Shown one piece after another: positions 1-11,469 of a DNA stretch of 64,000 bases; within the stretch, counting starts at the first letter, position 1, and every line of letters starts with the position of its first letter. The stretch comes from Galerina marginata. Taxonomy: Eukaryota; Basidiomycota; Agaricomycetes; Agaricales; Galerinaceae. The notes under the pieces were generated by a model. It saw only the letters and a program-made list of their open reading frames with translations. It was not told where the DNA came from and did not search any database. Made by a program: the position numbers and the translations under genes. Where the stretch lies: positions 3,658,001-3,722,000 of the forward strand of contig JAECYW010000004.1 of the NCBI GenBank assembly GCA_023014335.1, in the 5' to 3' direction.

Positions 1-682
1 CTGGCTGAGGGCTTTTGCCAGATCTGGGTATGTGAGAATAGGCTGTCCATCAGCGTCTTTCCCAGAAGCACTATCCAGAAGAGCTTCGATGAGGGGAGTG
101 GCGATTTTAGCGGTGTCTGGTTCGAAATAAATGTCTTCACCTGATTACAAAAACGAGTCAGTCCGGAAGGCAGTCATTATGTGCAGATGACGTACGGATA
201 AGCGACCCATCATGTTCGATCTTGTTGTGTTCATCGAGTTCTTTCAAATCGAACGCACCCTTATTATAGTCCTTCTTCATAAAGCGGGCGACATATCGAC
301 TAAGGAAGATGCAGAATGTGGGTGCCAAATTATAAGTCGCCTGAACTTGTTGAGCTAGGTCGACGAAGGAGACGTTCCGTCCGTCGTGGGCGATAATGCC
401 TGCGCCGCAAGGCCATTCAGCCACCAGTACAGACTTTTACAGCGATTGTCATAGCTCACCATGGTTAGCCAGAGCATTGAGTGCAGGGCACGAACACCGA
501 CTGTCCCCCTCTTTTGCGGGGACATACTCAGGCCATTTGCCTTCAAATCCAGGATGTCCATCTGGCACGATCAAACCAGCGGGCCTGTTCGGTAAGATGA
601 GGTTACCGAACACAAGAACACCGTCCCAGGAGAAGAGATAGAGAGAGGTGAAAAAGTTGGTTATCCCACTGAAGACTCCCAT
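1..682 (-). CDS. Heme-thiolate peroxygenase/chloroperoxidase-type protein (3' end beyond window)
   Basis: Seen: three exons on the minus strand (682-460, 399-196, 140 to the edge) with introns of 60 and 55 nt whose splicing keeps the frame. The start at 682 gives a short hydrophobic N-terminus, and an upstream in-frame TTG is ignored. The product carries the proximal heme-ligand segment SRCSCPALNALANHG, joined across intron 1 to IIAHDGR, and then the EHDGSLIRED segment matching the distal EHD-S motif. Known: fungal heme haloperoxidases and unspecific peroxygenases (peroxidase family 2) use the Cys of the PCP-like motif as heme ligand and act with peroxide on organic substrates. Inference: it belongs to the short-to-medium branch with an N-terminal anchor-like segment rather than a classic cleaved signal. 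The C-terminus lies outside the window, so completeness cannot be judged. Confidence 0.85.
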
Positions 683-2547
683 CCTGTCGACGTTCAAGAC
701 AATAGCAGGGGACGGTGAGATAGGCAAAAGCGATGGCTTTATGATATAAGCATTGAGGATGTCATGAGTCTTCTCTTAGCTTCCGAAAGGCAACCGAGAG
801 GACGGTAAGAGTTGGAGGACCTAGAATTAAGATATCCGTGGTCCGACAGCCCTTCTATTTGACCAGATCATCGGATAGAACCAAACGCGGGTGTGGACAG
901 GCAGAAATGAAAAGGACCTATCCTTATGAAAATGTCTGGAGGGAGTTAAGCAGCTAAATGAAAATAAGTAGAGTAGGTACGACTCGCAACCGAACAAGGT
1001 TGGACTTATTTACGGCGATTCCGACATAGCTTTCTTCAATGGTACCATAGAAGATATTTGAGTGCCAGGTGCCGTCGTCATTTGAACGGCTTTGCAGGAA
1101 CCTTCACATGAAGCCATCGCTCAGAAGCATCAGTTCATTACACACCATTGACGACATCCCAACAGTCTCTATGCAAAGATTAACATTTTTGACTTTCAAG
1201 TAAGTTTAAAGACTACATACAGCTAGAAAAGTCGGATCAGCTCTTCGTTCTGCCACAAGAATGCGCGATGATCTTACATCTGCCTTTAATGCTTTCCTAC
1301 AATCGCGCCACATTGTGTTCCGACAATGGATTGAAGAGTCGAGTTATCGAAGTTGCCACATACCACCCAGCTTGGTAGTCGAGTATCCCAAATACCGTCC
1401 ACTTATAACTGCAGGGGTAAGTTGCGTGACCCCGTGTTGCTCTGTAGCGCCATGTATGGAGCATCGCCAAGCGTTGTTATCAAGTGCAGATCCAAAATGC
1501 ATTTTCCCTGCACTCTTTATCGGTACTGGCTGTGACACCAGTAGCTGCTGTAGAGGACGGGAACGGAAAAAAATAAAGATCGTGCTGCAGGGAGTCGCGA
1601 TCGTCGTCGCAGTGATAGTATCCGCCACCGTCGTCGTCACCGTTGGTCCAGGTGCAAGAGAGTCCCACTGAGCGATTCGACAGAGCCTGATTTGAAGCGC
1701 GATAGCTGACATCGCCTAGGATACGCGCTCAAAGAACGAAGAACAGGTCTGTCCAGAGCCACAGGGAAATACTGAGGACAAGTTGTTGAGTATATTTACC
1801 AATCGGTGCATAAAAAAGTGCTATCATTCTCACCTTCTCCAACCAACACCGTTGCGTAAACATTACGAGCGTTAGTAAGATTCAACGCGTTAATCGTGCT
1901 GCCTCACGGGTTACGAAAGGGGCCAGAGAGAGAAGACGACCGTAGCACGCGTCGGTGCCATCCAGATTTCTAACTGACGACGAGTTGTGAGCCGAATTGT
2001 GGCGGAAGCAGTGGAACTGTGACTTACCTGATGTGGCACCTTTTCGCCTTGCCACAAATAAAGCGTTCTGGATAATTATTCCCGTCCAACACTGAAGTTT
2101 GGAAGAGAAGATCTGGTGCTTGTCAGGTCAAGCTGTTCACATGAACAGAGCCAGTTGAATTCTCAGTTCGGTTGCATGCATTTTGGCAGCAGAATCACAA
2201 TATTGTTACGCTTGATTTGTTGACCGCCTGGATAGTATTCCGTCAGCGGACTTAAAACGTCGATAAATGCTCGTTGCGAGCCATCGCGGTGGATGGTTTT
2301 GGAAGACGAGTAGGAGAAAGGCGGGATCGTGGATAGTCTCGACGATTCGCCGACGAAGTGGCCTCGAGAGTAGAGAACCAGACTGGAAGAAAAGATAACA
2401 GTGATGACGGAACGGAGCAGAAGCCGAATGCCGGACCCTAACCTAAGTACGGAGGTTGGGACAATCATTTCTCTTGCTTTTCTCAATCTTTTCTCGAACT
2501 CGCTCTTCCTTTTTTTCTTCTAAACACATTTTCGATTATCCTGTGTC
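683..2547. other. Intergenic, no supported gene
   Basis: About 1.9 kb between two divergently oriented genes. It holds several open frames on both strands, the longest at 1261-1671 (+). None shows a recognisable domain or a consistent exon chain. The last 100 bases before 2548 are pyrimidine-rich, as expected for a fungal promoter. Confidence 0.5.
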
Positions 2548-4125
2548 ATGTCTACGCCGACGGAAATGACAGAAGCGAAACGGATTGCCGAAAATCCTCA
2601 TATACTGCACATAGATCATTCAATCTCGAGACCAAATGGCTCCAAAAAGCTCTCCGCATCGATCTTGACGCACCCCGACGCGAAAGCTGAAGATATGCTC
2701 CTCGGACCCATCCTCGAACGCAGATGTACTACCGAAGTTAAATTCGAGACAAACGATATTATGCCGAACAAGGAACAGCGCGAGTCTATCTTACAGCAGG
2801 CCGCTGTTCTCGCCGTTCAGTGTTTGACTAAAAATGTCTCGGAATTCAAGAAATTTGAAGATGAACCGTTGTTCCAATTTCCGCAACGTCGACCCCTCTC
2901 CGAGGAGCACCGGACTCGTACTTTTCCAGCAGCGTCATCTCTTGGGGAAAAGTTCACAATCTCTCGCTTCATCTCGCTCGTTAAGGAAGCCTATGTCACT
3001 AACTTACACCTGGACGAAAAAGCCTTCGAGACCAGAGCCATTCCTTGCATTAACCACACCTTTGTCAACGTTAACATTCGCCGTGTCCAGACCCTCCGGC
3101 CAACTACCGATGCTGACAGAAAACTGCTTAATTCTCTCCAACTGGGTCCTGGTTTAAACGACATCCTCAGGAAACTGGTGACTGTTACAATCAAGAATCA
3201 TTGCCCAGAAGGGTCCGACTCGACGGACGGCCTGGCTCAGCTCTTCAAAACCATCGACAAACCTTATCTTGCTCTAGCAAAACCCCAAGATCACGACGAC
3301 GCTGTCAGTGCGCTAGAAGTAACTGTAGAGGGCTCATTGCTTAACTGCTGGCGAACAAACTGTGGCTTCGATTCCTTAGCGGAGTACGCAGCCTCCGATC
3401 CAGAGCCAGAGGAGACACTTGCACTCGCAAAGAAAATCATTATAAAGCACGCCGAACGGCTCGTGCCAGAGCAACCAGAACGCTTCCCTGACGATATCCT
3501 GTATTCGGCAGAGTTGAGCGACGAGGAGAGTGATGACACGGTGTACAAAAACCATCGCCTCCTGTTACACGATGCTATCTACATCGTTCTGTTGAAACGT
3601 GCGATTTCTGATGGAGATTTTGGACGTATCGAAGATTTCTTGGGTGTCATCGCATTGACTTTACTGGCGGGTGACCCGGAGGACACCTGCTTTGAGATTA
3701 TGCATCTTCTGTACGATTTGAAGAACGTGTGGTCTGAGAAATTCGGGTGTGCAATTTCCAATTTTCTTTGTCTCCTCACCAACCTCTAAATTCGGCTCTA
3801 AATTCGGTTTCTTTCTTGCAGAAACATCATGCGGGATAGCATGCTCGTCAACTACTTCAAACAGGGATCCAACGCTATGCCTGCCGATACGTCTCTGCCC
3901 AATCTCGCAAATTATTCCAAGGTGCTGTTTGTCTGGGACACTATCAAACTATCGCTCCCTGCTAAACGACCTTTATAGTTCTTTTATGCCGAGCATGGAT
4001 GGGAGCATGAGTGGCACTCCCCGAAGACGATGGCCGAGGCCATCGCACTTGTCGATCGCTTTGATGACAAGGTGACGATGAAGAATATCACCGAACAGAT
4101 GGCAGGCGAATGTTGTGTAATGTAA
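2548..4125 (+). CDS. DUF6589-like protein with C-terminal CaaX box
   Basis: Seen: three exons (2548-3746, 3822-3921, 3979-4125) with introns of 75 and 57 nt; joined they give 481 aa in one frame. The C-terminal half has the segment HRLLLHDAIY followed by a helical stretch with ISDGDFGRIEDFLG, then MLVNYFKQGSNAMPAD. This order (LLLHDA..., GD-GR, LVN...) resembles the DUF6589 domain of Agaricomycete proteins; that is recognition by eye. The last four residues, CCVM, form a CaaX box, and Met at the last position favours farnesylation. Inference: the protein may be membrane-tethered by a prenyl group, which is unusual for this type. Function unknown. ATG at 2548 was chosen because the frame is open from there and preceded by a pyrimidine-rich leader. 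The N-terminal 150 residues show no motif I recognise. Confidence 0.6.
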
Positions 4126-5610
4126 TTGCTGCAAATATGTCGTCCGTGTAAAGAGGGTAGCAAGCCGGCTGGCTTGCTGTAAGCCTGTAATTACTAATTG
4201 TTAGCATTGAGATGTTCAAGGAATTCCGATATACTGAGGAACGGCTTACCAATTGAACCCTGTTTAACAGAAATCCAGCTCACCTTCATCACATCTGAAT
4301 TCCTACTTGAGCGAGTACTAGGAATTCCTAGGAATTCAACATGACATACCCTTGGCGGGGAGACTTTCCACTAGAACCATTCAGCAACGGACATGTATCT
4401 AAAAGTTCTGCTTAAGTTAATCAGCCTAGAGTGCGGCGACTAAAAGCCTGACGACTGTACTATTTCTCCGCTGAGAGGACGGTTGGCCTTGGGTTGGCCA
4501 TTCATAAATAAACATTAATGCATTCCAATCGCCCTGAGCGCATCAGTGTCAAAACATCTTATCATCTTGTTGTCTTCCCATTTACACATCCTAATTTAGT
4601 GTTCATTTGACATTATTTCCAGGAGTCTGGATAACAGACTTCACCATACATAGTACTTCTACTTAACTATGCCCGGAAGCTCTCCTCCGATTTTTTCCCC
4701 ATCATTTCACCACTCCCGACTTTACTACCTCTTTAAAGGGTATATTTCCAAACGGTTCCTCTTACGTCGCGGCTGCGCCGCGTCTGTGTGATGACCCGCT
4801 GCCGATCGCGAACCATGGGGCAGAGCTTGGATTTGGATTCACTCTTCTTAAAGATATGACTTCGTCGGAACAAAATATGACCGCTCATAGGTAAGAGCAT
4901 TTCTTTCCCTAGAATCGACGAGGACTTGTCACGTCTAAGATGTAGGCTAGCCTCGAACAATCTGTCAGTGGTAGGCTGACGGAAAACAGGTCCTTAAATT
5001 GTGATAATACAAGCTCAGTTAACACCTACCTATCCAATGCATACCCATCGTGAATAATTCGTTTTTATACTACTAGACTATTATCATTTCGAAGATTAGT
5101 CTGTGAGCCGCTGCTGTTTCTTGTCGTAGGCAGGAAAATACTGATCATAACGCCACGCTCTATTTTCTAATAATTTCCTATACCTACAGCACCACCGTTA
5201 CCTCGGGACATTTTCAAACCACCTGTCTATCAAATTTTATTCCTGTCGATGCGATAGATGTCGGAGGATTTTAATCATTCATATAACTGAAATCGAACAA
5301 GAAGTCGATCGAGGATAAAAAGATCGACTCAAAATACAAGACCTCAACCAACAGCATTGCCGGGGAAATCGGGAAGGGGCTACTACAATTCTAGTTATCC
5401 CCCCTTGGCTCGGAGTTGGTGCCGAGGCTATTCAGAAATAAAGCGCTCAGACCTGGAGTAAATCCACTTGAACGCCTTTCACCACAGGGAATGATCATCA
5501 GGGTATTAAATGTTGACCTTGCACAGGAAAATGGAACGGCACGAAGTCTCCTGCCTATAAAACCCGACAAAGTCAACACCGACTTTCAATTATCAGCTGT
5601 TGTCTTCCAA
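4126..5610. other. Intergenic
   Basis: No supported gene. There is a short nested palindrome around 4316-4340 (two overlapping copies of AGGAATTCCT-type sequence). Small open frames at 4733-4960 and 5391-5579 have no exon context or recognisable content. Confidence 0.5.
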
Positions 5611-6920
5611 ATGTCCGACAAACCACCTCTAGGGCCCGGGTTTCCCCCAGATTATTTGCAGAAAACAGTGATCGCCTACTCCATTGATTCGTCAATGCTA
5701 AGTGTCTTGTTATTTGGTATGTTTTCATGAAAGTTCCAAGGAAGTTCAGCACTATGTCATGGACTAAGTTATTGTTTTTAGGGATATACAGCATGGTTTA
5801 CTTCGGGACTCTATACATTTATCGTAAGTTTACTTTGACAGTTAACTCAATAATTCGAGAACGATGATCGCAAAATTAATACTTAGTGACCAGAAGATCC
5901 TCGCAGAACCGAATTGTCCTTGCAACAATCACTCTATTATATCTCGTCTCTGCACTTCAGATTGGCGTCGAATGGAAACTTCTCATACTATCTCTGGTAA
6001 ACGACGGAGATACACGAGCGTCTGCCTTTGTTTCAACTCTAGCTATTCCAGGATGGGATACCCTTCTAAGCAACATCTGCGCATTTTTCGTTTCTGTGCT
6101 TGCTGACGGATTGGTGGTAAAATCTACTTATTGTCACCTTGATTGCGCTAATTTATTCATAGATATGGCGATGCTTCACCGTCTGGGGTGGCTCCTTTCG
6201 CGCTATCTCACTATCATTGTTCCTACTTTTCTCAGAAATTGGTAAGTCGTTTGTACTCCCGTTGACCGATGTCCAATTTATCATTGTCCAATCCACATCC
6301 ACAGGACTCTACTTATCCGTGATAATATTCGCCTCCGTCCATAATTTAAAGCCAACTCAAAGTGCTGCTATGATTCTTAATAACTTGTTCAGTGCCGCGC
6401 TTTTTACGACAGTTTCCACCACCTTGGTAACGACCGTTCTTATTGCATACCGGATTTACTCCGTTGCACATCAGAACGGTCAGGATTTTTCCAAAAAGTC
6501 CTTTAAGAACGTACTCGACTTACTCGTTCAATCTGCCGCGGCGTATTCAGTTCTTTCAATTTTATACGCAGTCTGCGGAGTCATTCCTTTCAAGGATCCC
6601 AACCTAAATCTCCCGAAGATATTTCCTCTCGAAGTCTACATGGGTCTGCTCTACTCCTTCACAGCTGTATGTATTTCTAATGGACGTTCGTGGTTCTTTT
6701 CTAACTGCATTTGAAATAGGGTGTTTCGCCGACCATTATGGTCGCTCGAGTTGTCCTTGCAAAAACGGGAACCGATGAGTCGACGACTGCAGCTCATATT
6801 TCTGGCTTACAATTTCATGAGCGGACCACCAGCGCAACTAGCACTCAATCTAGGACGAGTAGTATTCATGCAATAGGCGGAGGTGATAGTTTGGCTTCAG
6901 ACCCTGAGAAGAGCGGGTAG
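5611..6920 (+). CDS. Seven-helix membrane protein of basidiomycete type (GPCR-like)
   Basis: Seen: six exons (5611-5716, 5782-5823, 5887-6116, 6163-6241, 6305-6666, 6720-6920) with introns of 46-65 nt, all in phase, giving 339 aa. The start MSDKPPLGPGFPPDYLQ lies just before the first hydrophobic stretch. Seven hydrophobic segments follow, with the signature LADGLVIWRCFTVWG after helix 3 and a charged loop (FSKKSFKNVLD) before helix 6. The last 60 residues form a Ser/Thr-rich cytosolic tail. Known: Agaricomycetes have many uncharacterised seven-helix proteins with this D-G-L-x-I-W-R-C hallmark. Inference: plasma-membrane sensor-like protein; no ligand or partner can be named. It is not closely similar to the tandem family at 11-27 kb. 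Confidence 0.85.
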
Positions 6921-8536
6921 TTAGAAGGAACATCTATCTTGATATTCATCCTCTTGAGCCAACCCAGCTCCACATTTTCAAACGCTGAAAATTTCATTAG
7001 GATAATTTATGGTTTCCCGTAAATTCGGCGTGCCTATATTTAAAAAAATCAACCAATCTAAACCTCGTGCCAAAGGCTGTCTGCGTCAAACCTATTCAAG
7101 CCCTCCATTATTCCCCAATATCAGGAGAGGACCTATAAAATAAAGAGGAAAGGCCCTCCAAATAATCATATCGGCCACTTGTTCCAATAGGATCTTCTTC
7201 GCTGTCAAAGCAATTCTCCACCACGACACGTCAAGTTTCCGCAGCGTCAGCCCTCGTTGGGGTTGCAAGAGCGGCCGCGAAGTATGCACTGAGTTTCAAG
7301 TGTAAGATCAGTTAGAATAGCGGCAGAGGTTAGGCTGAAGTAAAAAATAGTCGGATGCACTGAGTTGGGTCGAATTCAACTTGGTAATAAATCATGAATG
7401 ATGAAGTGTCAGAGGTTTTAAAGATCTCGACATTTCGCGGAGCGCAAGAGCCTAAACCGTTTATAGATTGTGTAGTTGACGTCGACGATCGCCATAACCT
7501 CCACTTTCAGGTCCGGGTGACCGAGTTTTGGCGGGCAGGGTATTCTGCGGTACTGGCAAATAATATTGCAAAAGGAGGCTTATGGTTTTCGCCAAACTCT
7601 GGCAAAGATCCAGATGATTGTCGTGCTTTAGTTTTCGGACATTTTTCCACTCCTTCAACAGTGATGAGGCATGCTCCTGCGTGATATGAGAGAGAAGTTT
7701 AGTGAGAGAATAGGCGATTAACGCTTGCCTGAAGCTGAGCCTCTAGATAAAGGCAGAGAAAGGCAGGGTTTTTCTCCATCGCCAAGGTCCTGCTACAGAG
7801 ACTTTGGAACGACTGTAGTCACTGGGTCGCTTGATATTCATTTATCATAGCAGCCACTGATCGCGAGACGAAGGAAACGCCAACAAGAGGGCCCAGCTCG
7901 GCAGGAAATGTACGACGACAAATTTTCATGAGACAGCTGAGCCGTAAATCTACATGAAATCTGGAGACAGCGGATCTCGATATTGGATCCAGTCCATGGT
8001 CAGCTTGAAGGCAGCAACGACGTTCGGGTGTTTGGATGACATTTGTTGGGTCGAAGAGTTCGCCAGAGTTGTGGAGAGCGTCCGGGGAAAAAAGGCATCG
8101 ATTCCTGAAAGTGTGAATGAGTGTGATACAGAGCAAGAGCTAGCAAGGGACAAAGGACTTACTTACAGGGCATTTTTGAACTTGAAGGTAATCTCAACTG
8201 CAAGGAAGACCGGAGGAAGCCCCGGCGCGTCAGAAGCCTTCACACCTTGCGCAAGGTTGGAATGTAGTAATGCCGTGTTCTTGCAGTCCTTTACAGGTAC
8301 CCAGTAATCTTGGATTTTCATGCACAGAGTATTTCTTTCCAGTGGTGGTGTATGTAAAGAGAGGATTTATGTGACAGCCCTCTGTTGGGTGACCGGCGAC
8401 TGGTGACATCAATGACATCCAGGTTCTTTCCTCCCCCCCAGGCCTCATTCTCCCGCTGCTTAGTACGAGTCTAAGGCCAGACCTGCTAAGAACATGCTGG
8501 AAGACTCTCTCTGAGTCTCTTTAGACAGTGTATTGG
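6921..8536. other. Intergenic, weak open frames only
   Basis: Open frames at 7394-7684 (+), 7954-8307 (+) and 7819-8136 (-) overlap one another on opposite strands. I could not join any of them into a sensible multi-exon product. I recognise nothing here. Confidence 0.45.
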
Positions 8537-10435
8537 ATGTTTTCTTACCTTCTTCCCTCATTCTTTGGCACACGCAGCCTTAGAAACGCATGGCTCGGCT
8601 TCAACACATTGAAAGCTCCAATTTTACTGCGTTCATACCCTGGCTTCACGAGCTGTATCACCGGATTCACCACCGCGACGCGTTTGGTGCCACGTCGCAC
8701 CTTCTCCATCAAGGCAGATTCTCACAACGACCTCTTCGACTACACGTCAGGGCGCTGGGTGTAAGTAAGGTTCATACATGTTTTTTATAGTATATCTGAC
8801 GCGTCAACTTGTTCAGATTTAACGATGCTCTTCGCCACGCAGAGCGGAGGCTCGTTTTCGACGTCGAAGGGCTACGTCAACTTGCAGCGCAGTCCGTCGG
8901 TCGAAATCCAGTTGATATCGTCAGCTTCTCAAAGCTTGCAGAGGGCGGATCCAACCGCACCTTCCTCATCACCATGCGCGACGACTTCCAAATGGTCGCC
9001 CGTATCCCATACCCAGTTACGGTCCCCAAGTACTACGCTGTGGCCAGCGAAGTAGCCACCATGGACTTCCTCCGCTCCTCTGGGCTGCCTATTCCCCAGG
9101 TATACGGGTATTCGCCTGTGCCGGACAATGAGGCGAATACCCAATACATCTTTATGGAATATATAAGAGGCGCGGAACTCGGCGATGTATGGCTAGAGCT
9201 GGGGAAGTCGGATATCGAGTCGATCTTGCGACAGCTTGTTCAACTCGAGTCTCGAGTGATGTCGATTTCTTTCCCCGCTGGCGGAAGCCTCTACTTCGCC
9301 CACGACCTGGAGAAGGTGCCAGGGAGAGAGGGCATCCCGCTCGAGGACGAGCGGTTTTGTATTGGTCCTGATACGGGACTGCATATGTGGTATGGCAGGA
9401 GATCACAGCTTGACATAGACCGGGGATCATGTATGCATTTCTTAAAAATCTTTTCCTTGTGCCCTAAACTAACCGATCACTATAGACGAAAGCGCCGAAG
9501 CAGCTCTCGTAGCACCAGCCCGTAAAGAACTAGCTTATCTCAAGCAGTTCGGCCAACCGCTCCTACCTTTCCGCCGCGAGAGGAGGGAGGGTTACCAGTA
9601 CAAGGAACAGTCTCCATCAGACCACATCGAAAACCTGAAGCGCTATCTCCTCATCGCACCATCACTTATCCCTGCGGACCCTGCCCTTAATCGTTTCTGT
9701 ATCCGCCACCCTGACCTCCAGCCGAGCAACATCATCGTCCGTAAATTGCCCGACTCCGACTCCGGCTTGCAAATCGTCAGCCTGCTCGACTGGCAACACG
9801 CCTCCATCCTGCCCCTATTCCTCCATTCCGGCATACCCCAACGCATGCAGAACCACGACGACCCCGTCTCGCAATCTATGACGCCGCCCTCCCTCCCAAA
9901 GGACTTCGACAAGCTGGAAGAAACTGAGCGAGGCTCAGCGAAGGAGGTATACCGTCGCCGCCTTGTGCATTACCACTATGGCATGTACACGGCGGAGTAC
10001 AACATGCCGCATTACAATACCTTGACAGACCCCATCTGCGTACTTCGCCGCCGCCTGTTCGAGCACGCCGGGAACCCGTGGGAGGGAGAGACGCTCGAGC
10101 TTAAGGTTGCGCTCATCCGAGCGACGGAGAAGTGGGAGGCACTTACAGAGGGACGCGGCGCGCTGTGTCCAGTGGCGTTTGACGCTGAGGACGTACGTCA
10201 GACGATGGATCTGGAAAAAGTGCAGAGGGAGGCGGACGAGCTTTTCGAGATGTGCCAGAATATATTTGGCCTTGGATCGGAGGGGTGGGTGCCCCCGCAC
10301 CACTACGAGGAGGCGGTGAAGCGTTGCAGGCAGATGAAGGCGGGCGCGTTGAGGCAGGCTGCGTCCGAGGAGGAACGGGCGGAGATTGAGGAGCGTTGGT
10401 ACTGGGATGATATGGACGAAGGGAAATATATGTGA
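8537..10435 (+). CDS. Aim9-like aminoglycoside-phosphotransferase-fold protein
   Basis: Seen: three exons (8537-8760, 8817-9430, 9486-10435) with introns of 56 and 55 nt give 595 aa. The frame is also open from a GTG at 8528, but the first ATG is at 8537. The N-terminal 60 residues are hydrophobic and Arg-containing with almost no acidic residues, as in a mitochondrial presequence. Then come the family opening DLFDYTSGRWVFND, the nucleotide-loop region KLAEGGSNRTF with VARIPYP, and IFMEYIRGAELGDVW. The Brenner motif RHPDLQPSN has His354, Asp356 and Asn361; the metal-binding position is Asp381 in LLDWQHAS. Known: this is the APH/choline-kinase-like family that includes yeast Aim9 (altered inheritance of mitochondria 9); substrates are unknown. 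All kinase-fold key residues are present, so the gene looks intact. Agaricomycetes carry many paralogs, so one-to-one orthology with Aim9 is not claimed. Confidence 0.9.
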
Positions 10436-11469
10436 TGAATCGAGCTGGACATTTTGTGGCGTTGATATTGACTTGTCGTCCGGTTCAACTCAGGCTGGCG
10501 TGCTAGGTCCTCGTCTTCCACTGCTACATCCGACGTGTGCAGCTGATTGGAAACCTCTTCACGCGGGCTTCAACTATCGTCCTCCGCAGTTGTGCGTCAT
10601 TATCGCCTTTGAGACACTCCGTGTCGAGTTCGAGCTCGATGACGTTACACCTACGCATACGTAGCCTGCTCCTTCGACCTGCCGTCGGGAGTGCATAATG
10701 ATACCGGGAAGGAATCATGCAAGCTCTTGGCGATATTTTTGGATTTCGCTGTCCAGTCCTCCGAGGCTCGTACAACCTATTATGGATGCGAATGCGAATA
10801 CGAGTGGCGGTGGGCTCGGACATGAGATGATTAAACGTCCTCGGTATGCAACTACCGCGACAATGATCATGACGACGGGGCAAGGAGGAGCATTTGATGG
10901 ACAAGGAGAGATCGACGCCGACCTTGAGCTAGAGGAACTAGACGCGGCTTATATGCCCAACCATATCCTGATTTTGAGACCCACCACGAGGACCAGGAAG
11001 ACGCGTACCAAGAGCCTGAGGATCTCGACGAGGGTGGGCTTGAATTGGAAAAAACAAGGATTTTTCTTCAAGGATGATACAACTTTCAAGGACATCGACC
11101 CCCGCTTGTTCTCCATTTCTACTCTCGGCGTCCACATGCATTATTTGGACTCGACTTTGGATCTAGAATTTCACCTTCACCTTGTACACACGTAACCCGG
11201 ATCACTTCCGGTCCACCATTCGCTCCATGCTTAATTACGCCCTCGCATTCATAGTTGTAATTTATATCCAAATTTAAATGATTTGTACAAACGAATTCAG
11301 CGAGACCGAAGGCTCAGATGGATGGATTATCGCAAATGAAGAGTAAGCGCCGAACGGGCGCTTAATTCTCTGAACGTTCATATAAATAATTGGACGTTGT
11401 ACATGGTATTCACCTTGGAATATTTTTAAATATGGCATAAATACAATCCGACCTTACGTCTCAAGAGTA
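10436..11469. other. Intergenic / 3' flank between convergent genes
   Basis: A 165-codon open frame at 10698-11195 (+) has no recognisable motif, and open frames on the opposite strand cross it, so it is not called. The last 130 bases are AT-rich and belong to the 3' flank of the minus-strand gene ending at 11470. Confidence 0.4.

Noticed and set aside
1261..1671. 136-codon plus-strand open frame
   Set aside because: A 122-codon frame lies on the opposite strand, there is no motif, and the hydrophobic end comes from simple GTCGTC-type sequence.
10698..11195. 165-codon plus-strand frame after the Aim9-like gene
   Set aside because: No motif, rich in MIMTT/RTTRTRKTRT-type sequence, with open frames on the opposite strand.
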